A DNA stretch of 64,000 nucleotides from positions 19,790,501 through 19,854,500 of the forward strand of contig AP031351.1 of NCBI GenBank assembly GCA_037833965.1. The letters are read 5' to 3'. Both the position numbers and the translations under genes were made by a program. The stretch is from Marchantia polymorpha subsp. ruderalis (taxonomy: Eukaryota > Streptophyta > Marchantiopsida > Marchantiales > Marchantiaceae). Shown piece after piece: positions 1-12,600 of this stretch. The notes beneath the pieces were generated by a model. It saw only the letters and a list, made by a program, of their open reading frames with translations. It had not been told where the DNA came from and ran no database searches. Numbering within the stretch: position 1 is the first letter of the stretch; each line of letters opens with the position of its first letter.

Positions 1-130
1 CGGAAGGAACCTGAGAACTCAGACCTCAGACCTCAGACTTTGGACTTCGGTGAGGTACTTCGGACGTCGGTGAGGGCCTTCGGCCGTGAGGTATTTCGGC
101 CTTGAAGCAGGGATCTTGCGGGGGCCATAT
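1..130. repeat. Short degenerate CTTCGG/CCTCAGA repeats
   Basis: This edge of the window carries clustered short motifs. CTCAGAC or CCTCAGA units are repeated around bases 18-40, and GACTTCGG, TACTTCGG and CCTTCGGCC units with GTGAGG spacers recur to about base 105. No coding frame is supported. The pattern looks like a degenerate low-order tandem repeat cut by the window edge. Confidence 0.45.
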
Positions 131-260
131 CTCCGTGCTGAAGTGTCATGTTTTGCTGAAATTTGTTGAAATTTGTTGGGTTGTTGGTCTCAGCCGGCCG
201 CACATGCCTGCGAATTTTCAGCCTCAGATCTTGGACCTAGAGTTGATAGAGAAGCTGGCG

Positions 261-335
261 GTTTAGTTTAGGGTTAGGTCTCAATTTAGGGTTAGGATTA
301 GGTTTCGGATTAGGGGTAGGGTTAGGTTTTGGTCG
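261..335 (+). repeat. Interstitial telomere-like repeat patch
   Basis: About 75 bases contain two exact TTTAGGG units (near 267 and 285), the plant telomere repeat, among degenerate GGGTTAGG, GGATTAGG and GGGGTAGG variants. It is far too short and degenerate for a chromosome end. It reads as an interstitial telomere-like patch. Confidence 0.6.
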
Positions 336-751
336 TAAGTTAGAGGGGAAGGCATCCGCCAGCTCCATTGGTGTAGGCCATGTTTGGTGCTTGCATCAGA
401 GTGAGTGATAGTTTTGGTAGCTAGGAATAAAGTACTCCAAGGTGTTGGCCTTGGAGGTCTTTTCTCATTTTAGTTTCTAAGTTCGGACTTCTGTATTCTT
501 TGCGCGTTTTGTGAGTTGAGTGTGTTGTTCACCGCGTAAGAGTGACTTCGGTTTGACGAAGGTACCGCATCCGAAGTAGGAGCTCCAATTCAAATGTTTT
601 GAAATAGCGTATGGCTAGTGACAGGATTTAAGCATAATCGTAATTGGCCGCTAGCTACATGTACTCTAAGTGTACACCTTGGGAAATTTCCCCCTTGAAT
701 CTTAAGTTGAGGTCCTGATCTACCTCTGATTTTTGCATTTACTTGTTTCAG

Positions 752-766
752 GTGTGTGTGTGTGTG
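752..766. repeat. GT dinucleotide microsatellite
   Basis: An uninterrupted GT run of about seven units lies in otherwise unremarkable non-coding sequence. Confidence 0.8.
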
Positions 767-1714
767 CTTTACTCTGCTTTGTGTGTCTTCCAAGAGACCT
801 CCGAGTTGAACTCCTGCAGTATTTCTGGGAGTGACAGTAGCCTGAGAATTCAAACTCCTCAATAGACTATTAAGAACAGGACAATTGATACTCTTTGTGT
901 TGTTTCTGTCCTTGTGGTATCGGATCTTTATCATTATGCTCCATTTTGGTATTTATTTGTTATTACAATGGAACATAGTTACTTATTCTTGACTACAATA
1001 AGTCAGACGCAACTCGATATTTGCAAAATTGTAAGTTCCCAAAATTCAAGAAATATAAACACACATCTGATATCTCAGTGTTATAGTAACATCCTTGTTC
1101 CAGGTATGCGTTTCTACTAGACGTTATCAAAGTATATGAAAGTCTCTTTTATCATTTGATATGTACTAGTGCTAGAACAAATAGATCAGACGAAGTCTTA
1201 ACAAAGCAGAAGTAAACATAAACTTATTGTATCTCATCACCAACAACCAAAATTGCGACTACAAATAATCCATTCATGTTGTTAAGCCCATTGATGTCTC
1301 CGTTTTCTCAAAGAATATCTCTTGCTTTAACTTCATAGAAGTAAAGTTTTTAAGCCTTCCAACCCTCTCCAGACGTCCATCTCGAAGCAAGTATGCATGC
1401 CAAAATTTCCTATCTGATGCCAACAGTTTCTTTCCCTCAGCGGTACCAACAGAGTTTTCATCACTACTTGAATCACTGATGCACAAGGCGTCATTGGAAA
1501 GAGTGCTTCGGATGCTAGAGGTGCATGTCCGCTGAAGTTGGCATTCTTGTTGCTCCGACTGCAAGTGCCGGAAGTGAAGCAAGTTCAAACATTGTCGATC
1601 GAAGCAAGCGCCGTCAAAAACTCCCTCTTAATTGTGTGTAAGATCAAAGGTTGGTGCAAAGGGGCGTCTCATGACCCTCTGAATAGCATTTCATTTATCA
1701 CAAGGGCGGCTCAT

Positions 1715-1836
1715 GACCCTTTTGCTACTATACAATCCATCCATACTTGATATTATCACACTTATAGTAAAGATTGACCTTTTTGCTTCTATACAATCCA
1801 TCCATACTTGATATTATCCCACTTACATTAAAGATT
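1715..1836. repeat. 61-bp tandem duplication
   Basis: Two adjacent copies with a 61-base period (1715-1775 and 1776-1836) share the GACC(C/T)TTTTGCT start and the ACAATCCATCCATACTTGAT core, and both end in AAAGATT. They differ at several positions. A smaller duplication of a TCATGACCCT-containing motif lies just upstream (about 1665-1680 and 1705-1720). No gene overlaps. Confidence 0.85.
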
Positions 1837-2825
1837 TTGGAAAAAAATAGTGACATTATCAAGGGAGTTTTACACTAGAAAAATCAGTTTCAAACTTTTA
1901 GGTGACAATTCCGAGATGTCTTATTAACAAGTGTGACATTATCGAGATTAGGGTGTAGTTGTATGAATTGTAGAACTACTAAAATCAATGACCATAATTA
2001 ATTTAGTCTTAATTGTATTTATCTAGTTATGATTGAGTTCAATTAGTTATGATTATGTTTAGCTATCAAATCTATAGTTGACAAAAAAAATTCAATCTTC
2101 ATCGGTGAGCAAAAGTAATTTGTCTCTTGTCAAATTTAAGATTGCAAAAAAAATATTGTTGATTTTATATTAATTTTTATTAGTTTGACCAAATATTTAA
2201 ATTATTATTGAGTATAATAAATCTAAAGTTTGATTTAATTGACAAGTTCACAATATAAAAAATTCAATGATACTCAAGTCATATTGTCAAGCTTTACTCC
2301 AAAACAAAACATTTTTTTCAAGATTAATCAATTTCATGTATTATGTAACATGACAAGATGCACGAGTGTTATTTATAACTTTCAAAATTATTCTTAATGA
2401 AAGTAAATTAGATTATTATTATCATGAATTAATATGATAATTTTTGGAAATATATATATATATATATAACTTACAAACAAGTTTGAAGTAATTTTAGTAT
2501 GATGAGATGTTTCATCGATGAAACGATAAAAGATTAAGATTTGTAGATCATCTTTAAAAGTAAATGACAATTTGTGTTGAATGATGAGTAAAAAGCCGGT
2601 AAAAAATCATGTTTACACGCATACTTTACATGTAGATGAAAATTAACATTTTATAATCAAGATGAGTTATTCAAAGTCATTTGAGGTAAATTTTGTTAAT
2701 ATTGAGCTTGGAAGTTTCAAAAAAAAACATCTTACAAATACTTATATCAAAGAAGATGATCTTCGTGGCAATAAAGATGTCAAGAAAAAAAAATTGTCAG
2801 ATAGTCATCATTTATGTCATTAATT
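1837..2825. other. AT-rich non-coding block, left copy of a diverged repeat
   Basis: This stretch is strongly AT-rich and has no credible coding frame. From about 2058 to 2705 it is recognisably collinear with 7097-7750 (shared landmarks TTTAGCTATCAA and CATGTAGATG). A (TA)9 microsatellite lies at about 2451-2468. It is best read as decayed transposable-element sequence. Confidence 0.6.
2058..2705. repeat. Diverged direct repeat, left copy
   Basis: The landmark at 2058 (TTTAGCTATCAA) recurs at 7097, and the landmark at 2629 (CATGTAGATG) recurs at 7678. The offsets are 5,039 and 5,049 bases, so the two stretches stay collinear over about 600 bases despite many substitutions and small indels. 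The pair could be the long terminal repeats of an old retroelement, or two members of a dispersed family. No terminal TG/CA or target-site duplication was identified. Confidence 0.55.
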
Positions 2826-4684
2826 TTGTAGCAAGTTCCTCGATATGTTTCTTCTCTCGCTTCTCCGCAGTGGTGATCAGTCGCTCCGATCGCTTAACTG
2901 CCTCATCATATGTTTCCTTGGATTTCTCAAACCTTGTGAGCAAATCCACTGTCATCTTCTGCCCGTCCTCATTAGACTTGCGAAGTCCACCACAGGTCTC
3001 CTCTAACTCTGCACATCATCCGAATTGCTTCTCAAGATTCAATTGCAGTACTTTGCACTCAATTTCCTTCTCTCGAAGCTGGGCTTCTAGCTCCTGCAAT
3101 TTCACCTTCAATGCCGCGTACTCGGTTGCCAAGTTTTCCGCTCGCTTCCTGCCAATTTATTTGCGGAATCTCACTCCCTCTTTACTGCTAGTGCTCTCTT
3201 GAGCTGCGTTCTATTTCTTATCATCTCTACATAAAATCCTACCTCCTTGGACACATCATACTTCTCTCTCTTCCCATCCAGATACTTCAGTAATGGGACC
3301 ACACTATCTTGCAAGAAGTCGGGGAAAGAAACGACTAACTTCTTCGGTTCCTCCTGCAAAGTCTTCGTCTCTTCTGCCGGCCTCACTTCTCCCGTAGGTT
3401 ATGACGGCAGTAAACTGTCTGGGGCATCTACCACCGTCCCTCCAACCTGTGCAACAATCTGTTCCAGTACTTCGTCGCTTAACGTTAGCTCCTTTACCAA
3501 TTCCTCGCTCGTCTTCGAATATGGTATTACTTCACTCCCCGCAGTCTGTGTTCGCTCCGAAGACAGAGAATTCAGACTAACTATCTCAATTTTCTCCTTC
3601 GAAGGTTCCTTCCAGTGCTTCTGCTGGAACTTTGATCAATACCCCCGAAGATCCTTCCCTCCCTACAGGCTGTGTTGACTCGCCCACTACGACTTCGGAT
3701 GTACTCACAATAGGAGCAACTGTCTTTTCTACACTGCTATCTGATACTTTGCTGCCACTAACTCTCGATTTGCCCTCTTCTTTGATCTTGCGCAAGTTCT
3801 GGACTGCCCAATCACATCTACTTCCGTTCCCTTTCTTCTTACTTCAAGTGCCAAATCTCCCTCGTCATCGCTCACAAATCTCCTTCTCTTCGCCACTCGT
3901 CTCTCCGGCTTTTCCCGTCTCCGCACAACCTTCACCTGAACTGGTCCTCGGGCTATCGTCTGTGCTGGAATGAAGGGTCGACGGGTATTGTCCTCGGTCC
4001 CTTCGCTGGACTCGGCCGTCAAGATTTCCCGCTCCTTTGGAAATCGCTTCTCCTCCTCTCTCGTAAGCAATCCCATGCCTCGGTAGAAAATCACCAGGAA
4101 TGGAGTGAGATGATGACCCCTTATGGTCTTGTCCACCGATCGGACGCATTCACCCAGACAAGATCGTGAAAGATCATTGCCCAGTGTACTCCTTGTCCCT
4201 TCAAGATTCGTTCAAAGAACCCTACCTGCCAGGCCGTCACATACGTCGTACGCGCTGGTCGCAAGATGTGCATAATTTCCAACGCTATCGCCCTTCTCTT
4301 CGGATCTATGTAATCCGCTGTCTTCCACCCCTTCGTTCCCTGTCTCCCGGAACTGAAGAGTGGTCCGTAAGAGAATTCTTTGGTGCGCGTAAGCCCCACG
4401 CTACTCCTCTCAAACAAAAGGTCTCCGTCGCTACCTGCACACGGTTCCATCACCTTCGTCCAATGTTCAACTGTCCAGAGTATGGGATTACCTCGAAGCT
4501 CCACGCCCTCGGTCAGGTTCTTATCGATTATCTCCTTACAGATACTCGCCGAGACGCAATTCCAATTCCAAAAGAGAAATTCAAATCGCAACTCGCTCAG
4601 CTCGCGTCGGAAGGGTCACAATTCTTAGTAGGGCACCTTCATGGGAACCAATTTCCGCACCTTGTCACTCTTCTTCGGCCCCAT
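2826..4684 (-). pseudogene. Broken coiled-coil repeat-family gene (liverwort type)
   Basis: Minus-strand homology to one long protein runs through several frames, so this is a broken gene. From an ATG at 4684 it reads MGPKKSDKVRKLV and then meets an in-frame stop near 4625. A conserved stretch follows (WTKVMEPCAG, LLFERSS, ILRPARTTYVTAWQVGFFE, about 4500-4200), then a basic region with RRREKPERRVAKRRR (about 4040-3990). Next is a Ser/Glu-rich stretch, a block with FPDFLQDSVVPLLKYLDGK (about 3340-3280), and a coiled-coil tail (AQLREKEIECKVLQLNLEK; AEKREKKHIEEL). Frame changes fall near 4130, 3790 and 3170, with in-frame stops near 3586, 3399, 3171 and 3016. From memory the order of motifs matches a large hypothetical-protein family repeated in Marchantia; the function is unknown. 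Base composition is much richer in GC than the AT-rich flanks, which suggests later arrival or better preservation. Confidence 0.7.
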
Positions 4685-5049
4685 GACTTTGATTCGCGTC
4701 TTCACTGTTAGCAAGGTCGATCGATTTCGCTCTTTCTCTCGCTTGCTCGTTTTTGCTTGATATTGCAATGTCGACGCGAGGACTCCTCGTACTGCCCTTA
4801 CCCTTGAAGCCCTAACATTGCCTCCTCACGCGCCCACTAGAATTCTCGACGCGTGCGAACGTCTCCCGGCCCGTTGCGCGATTCGAAATTAAATCCTATG
4901 TCTTCGCCGAAGACACAACTCTTGCAATGGCCAAAAAGGCGGCGCTGAAGATCCGAAGACCCGAAGATCTTTGAACGTAGACGAATTCTAACTAATGATG
5001 ACATATCACCTCCTAAGCTGCTCATTGTAACTCGTACAACTACTTTCTA

Positions 5050-8000
5050 GACAAATATCTTTTAGTTTTGTTGATTTTTAAAGAAAAACGAAAAAACTAG
5101 GCACTACAAATTCATTTTTATTCATACACATCAGAATTAGATTTAGCCAAACACTCTCATCGCGTAATAATCCATAAATATGTTGATATCCTTGTTGCAA
5201 TGCGTAGTGATATCAAGAATTAAGTATTATCACTGTAACATAAACATATGCAATCTTCAAAATAATCATGCATCATGGAACATGAAATATATCATCTTGT
5301 TCAAAAATATATCGATGACATGCGATATTTGATGCAAGAGCTATTCGATGGGTTCCTATAGATCAAAGCAGATATAAAGTCTTCAAGATTTTTATTAACT
5401 TACAACCATTGCAATCCCAATTGATCATTGAGTCCATTGCAATCAATGTATGTAATGTTGATAGTAGAAAAAAATCTTAGAAGTAGATAGTGATTGCAAT
5501 CTCAAATGATCATTTTGTTAATTGCAAGCAATTTGTGCATGTTATCGATAAAAGATATTATGTATAAATATACGAGCAAGGATATATATACAATTATTTT
5601 TTCTATTTTAAAAGTCTTTGACAATCAAATCATAAGCATAAATACAATAGTATTGTCAAAATTTCATCGAGCAAGCTTCAATTCACATAGATTGCGCATT
5701 ATCATGTTAAATCAATTAGATGCGTATGCATGAGTTGATCAAATCTTTTGCTTAAAAAAATTTTAATCGACAATTCAACAATTTTTTTGGTGAAACTTGT
5801 CACGATTATTCAATCCAACAGAATTTAGCAATCAAATTACAACATCTTTGTAAATTTTTGTCTAAACATCAATTTGGAGTTTTTTCATATCATATACATA
5901 ATAATTGAAAAACACATAACTCAACTCAAACTCAACTACTTAATAAACTTTATGTCAAATTAAAACATTTTTTTGAAAAAAATATCACGTTTGATGATTT
6001 TTGTAACTTTTTTATTGTTATATGTGAATTTTTATGCTTAATATTATGCTTGCATATTAGACCAACAAATTTATTTTTTAATTTTTAAATAATCTAAGTA
6101 TAAATCTATTAAGATTAAATTTAGATCTTGTAATGATCAAGATAAGCTTGAATCTAGTTAGTGAAGCTAGTTAAACTATTATTATATCATGGAGCATTAT
6201 TTTGATGGCATCTTTCTAGGATTTGTCAAGTAGAGCTTGAAGTGATCCATAGATGTAATTTGCAGTGATAAATTATAAATATTTGGTGCCAGCTTTGTGC
6301 ATATTGTGCATAAATTGACACTTAGAATATGTGCTAGTAAAAAAACTATATATATATATAATTATTTATTTATTTATGTGTATGCTAGATTGGATTGTAT
6401 GAGATCGTTAGAGTAAAAAATTAAATTTGCTTATGAATGCAATGCGGCAGTTCCATAAACATTTCACAACAATACATTAACACCTTGGTTGGAAATTCTT
6501 GTACTCAATGTCGAGAAAATGTTGTGAGAAAATTTCATATGATTTTATTTTAAGAAATGGACAGATCTTTTTGCATCTTAAGATATTTGTGCATGATGAA
6601 GTTAAACATAATTAAAGGGAGTTCATATGTCATTAAAGGAAGTAATTGATTTTGTGATAAGATCTAAGAACAAAATTAAAAACAAATATGGCCACAAACA
6701 CAATAGTAAAAATTATGATGATATATGTAAAAAATGTATGATGGTCAAAAATTTGTGGGCACAATAATGACGATTTAAAAATCTATTTTCAAACAATTTT
6801 ATCAACAAATTTATGTCACAGTCATTTTTATATTTCGAAATAATTCTAAATTAGCTCAAGTAAATAGTCTGATTAAAATTTATTTTAGATTTGTTATATA
6901 CATTTTGAAATTCAATAAAAAGCCATTTATTTAAAAAATTTAGGTAATATTAAGATCAAATACCGCTTTAGAGACTTTAAGACTTGTTATTGAATGTACA
7001 CTCGCAAAATTTTAAGTTTATTAGAATTTATGATCATGTGGTTGTAGATTAATCAAAAATCTGATCATAATAAAAATGTAGCTGATTATTACTTAATTTA
7101 GCTATCAAGTCTATATTTAACAAAGCAATTAGTATCTTTGTAAAAATTCTAAATAAACATCATCATTTTGTCTACTATTAAAGTTCATGTTTCAAAATAT
7201 AAATTTTTTGATTGTATGACGTTTGATTAATTTTTCTTAACATTATAATTTGAATTAAGTATATATGTCTAAGTTTGACTTGATAACAAGTTGAAGTTTA
7301 GAAGTTTCAAGAAGAATTGTGGCATGTCATCATTTAGTTTGAGATGATATCATCTCAAATTAGGACAAAAAAGCTTGTAAAAGTTATTGAAAAATACATG
7401 ATTTGTTTTTGTGTAATATTTTTGTTGGAAAGCAATCATATCAATCAAAATAAGACTTAATTAAAGTAAAGTGCAAAATAATTAATATATATTACTATTA
7501 TTATTCAAAAGTAGTGGAAATGAAAACATGAAGAAAATTTTCTCAAGCAAGTACAGAGAGATTTTATGTGAGGACTTGCATTATCAATGAAGGGTTTGGA
7601 TCTATGAAGTATCTTGCAATGTTAATAAAAGTTTGTGATAAATTGAAAGATTATGCTATAGTATATTTGTACACTAGCATGTAGATGGAATTTAACATTT
7701 TGAATACATGATGAACTATTAAAATATCATTTGAGTTAATCTTAGTGAGAATCCATCATTAGTTTATATGAATTCTTTTGTGCCACCAAGTATGCTAAAA
7801 TAAATTGTTTCACATGAAAAAACCACATTTTGCATTGTCAACTCATGTATGTTCCAATTTATCTACTAATAGTTAAATTAAAATGATCTCATCACTTTGT
7901 ATCTCTAATCAAGAGGTGTTTTTGTTATCTTGTTGTCAACAATGTTAACGATGTATATATAACAATGCTAAAATATAAAGTGCTAAGATATAAAATTTAT

Positions 8001-11000
8001 CTTGGTTGTACGAATTCATACAAATCATACCATTATAATATCTTGAAATCTAATATCATGAAATATTTCATTGTGTTGGCCAACAAAAAATTGATGCAAT
8101 ATGGCATATTATGTATTCAATAGATTAGATTCACGGTCATAATCTTTGTGAATACAACAAAAAACACACAATAAATTTGATCTTTGATTAAGAAATCGCA
8201 AGTGAAGACAAAGTAGAATAAATCTTGTAAAAAGTTGATTAATTAATATTCACTAATGGCAACTATGAATAATCATGTGAAGATAATGAAGTTTTTATAT
8301 ATAAATTGATAAAAAATTGACTTCCTATTCAAAAAACTTTCAAGATCATTATTTTGTAAATTTGACAATATCATTACATCTAACAAAGGTTAAATATGTT
8401 ATTGAAGAAACTCCTTTTGATTGATGTTTTGTACTTTTTATATCAATTGATCAAATTGATATAAATATTTTATATTTTATATTTTATCAATAAAAAATTA
8501 TCTGAACTGCTTTTTCTTAGGTATAATCAATTAAAAAAATTTAATTTCACAACTTAATTTTCAAAAAATGACATATACTTGTTTTTGAACTATGCATAAA
8601 ACGAGCCTGCAACTTTTAACAGTTATTCTAATAAAACAATCTTTTATAAGCTTTGCATTTTTTATTGAAAAAAAAATTTAAATACATATATCATACAAAG
8701 CTATAGATTTATCTAGATCAACTATTACAAAACTGGCAATGATATTTGTGTATTTACTTACTTTAAAATAAGTTAAAATTCTGCATATTTTTTTATGCAT
8801 GTATTTTTAAAATATTTATATTTTTTTCATTAATTTAGATTTTTCTATAAGTTTGAACTTATTCTTTATTTTTTGATGAGATAATGTTGTTCATTACCAA
8901 TCTTGATTATTGTTTTTTACTAGATTTAACTTTAATTGCTCAACTGAACAAATTTAAGTCATTCATCAAATAATTTTTAAAAATTTATATGTTGATTTGA
9001 CTTAATTTTTTTGAATTAAATCACAATGAAATGTGGCATAAACAAAAATAGAATAAAGAATATTAAAAGTTGTTTCAGATAAAGCAGGAAAAATTAAATC
9101 ATAGTTATTATGAAAATTGATATAAAAAATCAATTTCTGATAGCATATAAGTGAATAAAAAAGATCAAGATGAATCCATTGCTTATTATTTGCTTACGAT
9201 TAATATTAGTTCATAGAATGTTATGCAAGTTCTTTTAATACTTAAAATATTTAATTTTTTGAATTTTTTTTCAAATAACGGTTTTTGAAATATAATATAG
9301 TTTTCTAATTTTTCAATACTAAAAAAATTAATAGATGCAAATATTCATTGAAATAAATATTTGAATTGATCAATATTTTACACTAATTCAAATATTTTGT
9401 TATAAATTAGATTTTAATACATTGATTTATAAAAATTATACAATCAATGTATTTAAATCAAACATTTCATATTTATTACCGATGTATATTTTACTATAAG
9501 AATTTACTCAAAAATTTGCATATCTCAAATTATTGTTACTCTTTAACTTATTAAATAAAGCGGATTTTCTCTGAACTCATAACATAATTAGAGTACACTA
9601 GATCTTATTTTCATCCAATAAACAACTCATCAAGTTTATGAATTCTTGTCAAATAATCCTCTTCATATGATAAAAGGAAATAACTTGATGATATCTGTCT
9701 TTGGCAATTTGTTGTTCTTTGCTACATTTTCAAATCTACAAGCATCAACAAAAAATATTTAAAAAAATCACATATGCTTCATTATGCGAATATTTTCATA
9801 TAAAAATCCTAAATTGCAAAAAATTCAACACATTTCATTTCAAACAGTGTTTTTTTTTATTTTCCATAATTTGGTTGTAAATGCAACCTCATCATCATAA
9901 CATTTTAAAGTATCAAAAATATACAAAATATAAAATTTTATTCAATTTTAAAAAAAGTCTCAATATGTGTACAAAAAAGTACAGCGTATTGATTGATATG
10001 AATTTTTAAAATATGATTCTTGAAACAATATATAATGTTTTGTCAAAAAAAATAGTCAAACTACTCGTAAAAAAGTTAAGATTGAGCAATAAATATAATT
10101 CTAAACAAACGTTTTTGAAGATTTGATACGTGATATGAATTCATAGTATAATTATATCATCAAAAATTCTTCATGCTTATTATCAATAAAAATCTTTTTC
10201 AAAGACTGGGATATTTTATAAAACAATAATGTCCGTTACATTTAGATTTTATATAAAAAATCAATATGTTGGAGAATGGTAAATATATTTTTTCTAGATT
10301 CATAAACTTTATTTCATGGATAAATATTTTTAATATGTTAACTATATATTAGTTGACAAATTGACCAAATTAAGCTTTTTATAAAATCTAATAAAAAACC
10401 ATCAAATATTTTTCTAACAAAACTATAAAATTATGATTAAAAGTGTTTGAAAATTAAATCATGCAATGACTTTTATTTTATGAAAAAAGTTCAAAAATTA
10501 ATATTAGATTAATTTTATTAAGATATAATTATATTTACAAACCTGACACATTGACAAAAAGCAAAACTTATGCATACAGCGTTATGTTCAAAGATGTAGA
10601 TATGTACAAAAATTAACAAAAATATTGGATGACATAAATGATATCTTTGTGAAAATATCAACAATCTACAAAGACATTAACAAAATATGCATTTTTTATG
10701 ATAATGTATAATGTTGAAGGTCATATTGCACAACTTAATGATTTTAAAGAGAAAAAATGAAGCAAATATCATCATTCATGATTATCAAAAAGCAACTAAA
10801 AGGTTAAATGAAAGAAATCTTATCAGTTGTGACAATTTATTAAGAGTTTGAGTAATTAAGTGAAGCAATTGCCAGCAATTTCCATCAATATCAACAATTC
10901 ATCAATAGTTTTGAGAGAAAAAATGTAACAAAGTTCATGAAATCACAACATCAATAGACTTAAATAAAGTTTAAGATATGACAGTCACATGTTTGAAAAT

Positions 11001-12600
11001 AATAATAAAAGTAATAAAAGAACATGATTAATATTTGAATATATATATATATGTTGTTTTTTCAAAAAAAGCAATTGAGATCAACAAAATTTCATACTTC
11101 TTCTTATGTATGATTTAAGCCAATTAAGACTTTGATTGAATTCATCAAATTAGATTTGTTTCATCAATGATTTGATTTTTCAATTTTGATAAAATATAAA
11201 ATTTCAAAATGAAATTTTCTTGTAAATTTGTTCTTGATATGTTTGTAAATTTGATAATTTTTTATCGAAGATGTGACTCTATTCATCTAAATCATCATCA
11301 AATGTAATTATTCTTAGTTTGTTTGGCTAAATCTTTTATATTTGCAAAACTATATTTTTTTATGATGTTGTTTTGACTAATTTTTATTTAAATAGAATAT
11401 AACATGAAACATTGAAAAATAATAATTTAGGCTTTGATTGATAAGAATATATAGTTATATTGATAAAAAAATAAATGATAAGTTGAATCTTCAGAAAATT
11501 GACGATTTGAATAACATGTTTTCTTGTATTATATATGAATAATGAGTTTTTAGAAAAATAAATATGACAATGATAGTTGAACATCCTTAAAAAATTCCAA
11601 ATTAGCAAAATATACCAAAATGTAAACTTGTAAATTTTTTTTTATATAATATACCGTTGGATCTTTAACCAAATCCAAATAATATATATTTGGAAAAGTA
11701 AATAGTGACCTTTGAAAAAAATTGAAAAAAAACTTATTTAATGAAGACAAGGAAGTGTAGTTAATATATTAAGAGAAGTCAAGAAGTATCTTCAAAAATT
11801 TGTGCTAGTTTATACTCTCAAAGTCAAATTGCATGAGTAATTGTAGAACTGAAATCAAATCTTCACAGAAGTAATGTGGAGCAGGAGTATATGTTAATAT
11901 CATTTGCAAGAAAACTGCTTTCAATATCATCTTCATGTATGTAGTGAGGGGAGTCAAAGTCGTTGGATTTGTGTGTGAAATGAAGATTTATTCGTTAAAT
12001 CCAACGTATAATATTGTAACTTGATTTTACTTTCCAAAAATGTTCACATGATCATCTACTTTTGGGGCATGTCTTTAAAAATTAAGAGGGTATTTGATAA
12101 TTTAAAATGAATAAACAAGGTTTTAACATTGATAATCAATCACTCTTCAAATAAAGCAAATGAAGCTATTTCTAAAAACATGTGTTATGTTATTGGAAGG
12201 TGAAATATCAGAAAAAATGATATGGAAATAAATTAGTAAATCATATTTATTCAAGTTGCTCCATCTGTACAATTGTATGTATATGTAGTAAGTATATATT
12301 AATATAGACAAATATTATGGAATGAATTTTACTTTATTTGATTATATTACTTTATTATATTATGGTTTGCTGGATGTGATATTTGTGTTTTTACATGTAA
12401 TAGAAGGCGAGAAGTAATTCACCTTATGTCCTGCCACGACATCTACCATTTTCTCTCCATAATTATTGCCTCTTGCCGTAATTTGTATGTGGTTGCGCAA
12501 CGAGAAAGCTTTCCTAAATGATGTATGTTAATGTATTAATATAGCTAACACAAGGTTTGAATGGGGTAAAAAACAACTAACAAAAATCAATGGTCTATAA
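5050..12600. other. Extremely AT-rich gene-free block
   Basis: About 7.5 kb with very high A+T (some lines have fewer than ten G or C in sixty bases), homopolymer A/T runs and sparse CG dinucleotides. No open frame has a recognisable family. Contained repeats include the right copy of the diverged direct repeat and short TA microsatellites near 6347-6360 and 11040-11052. The composition suggests old, methylated, C-to-T decayed transposable elements or heterochromatin. Composition returns toward the genic level after about 12.4 kb. Confidence 0.65.
7097..7750. repeat. Diverged direct repeat, right copy
   Basis: This copy is collinear with 2058-2705: TTTAGCTATCAA at 7097, a GATAACAAGTT-like stretch in the middle, and CATGTAGATGG at 7678 followed by AACATTTTG and a TCATTTGAG motif. 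Both copies have the same orientation. Together with the left copy it brackets the higher-GC pseudogene island. Confidence 0.55.

Noticed and set aside
3247-4711. Plus-strand frames of 113-181 residues in the 2.8-4.7 kb island
   Set aside because: The minus strand reads as a recognisable, broken protein family, so the plus-strand frames are shadows.
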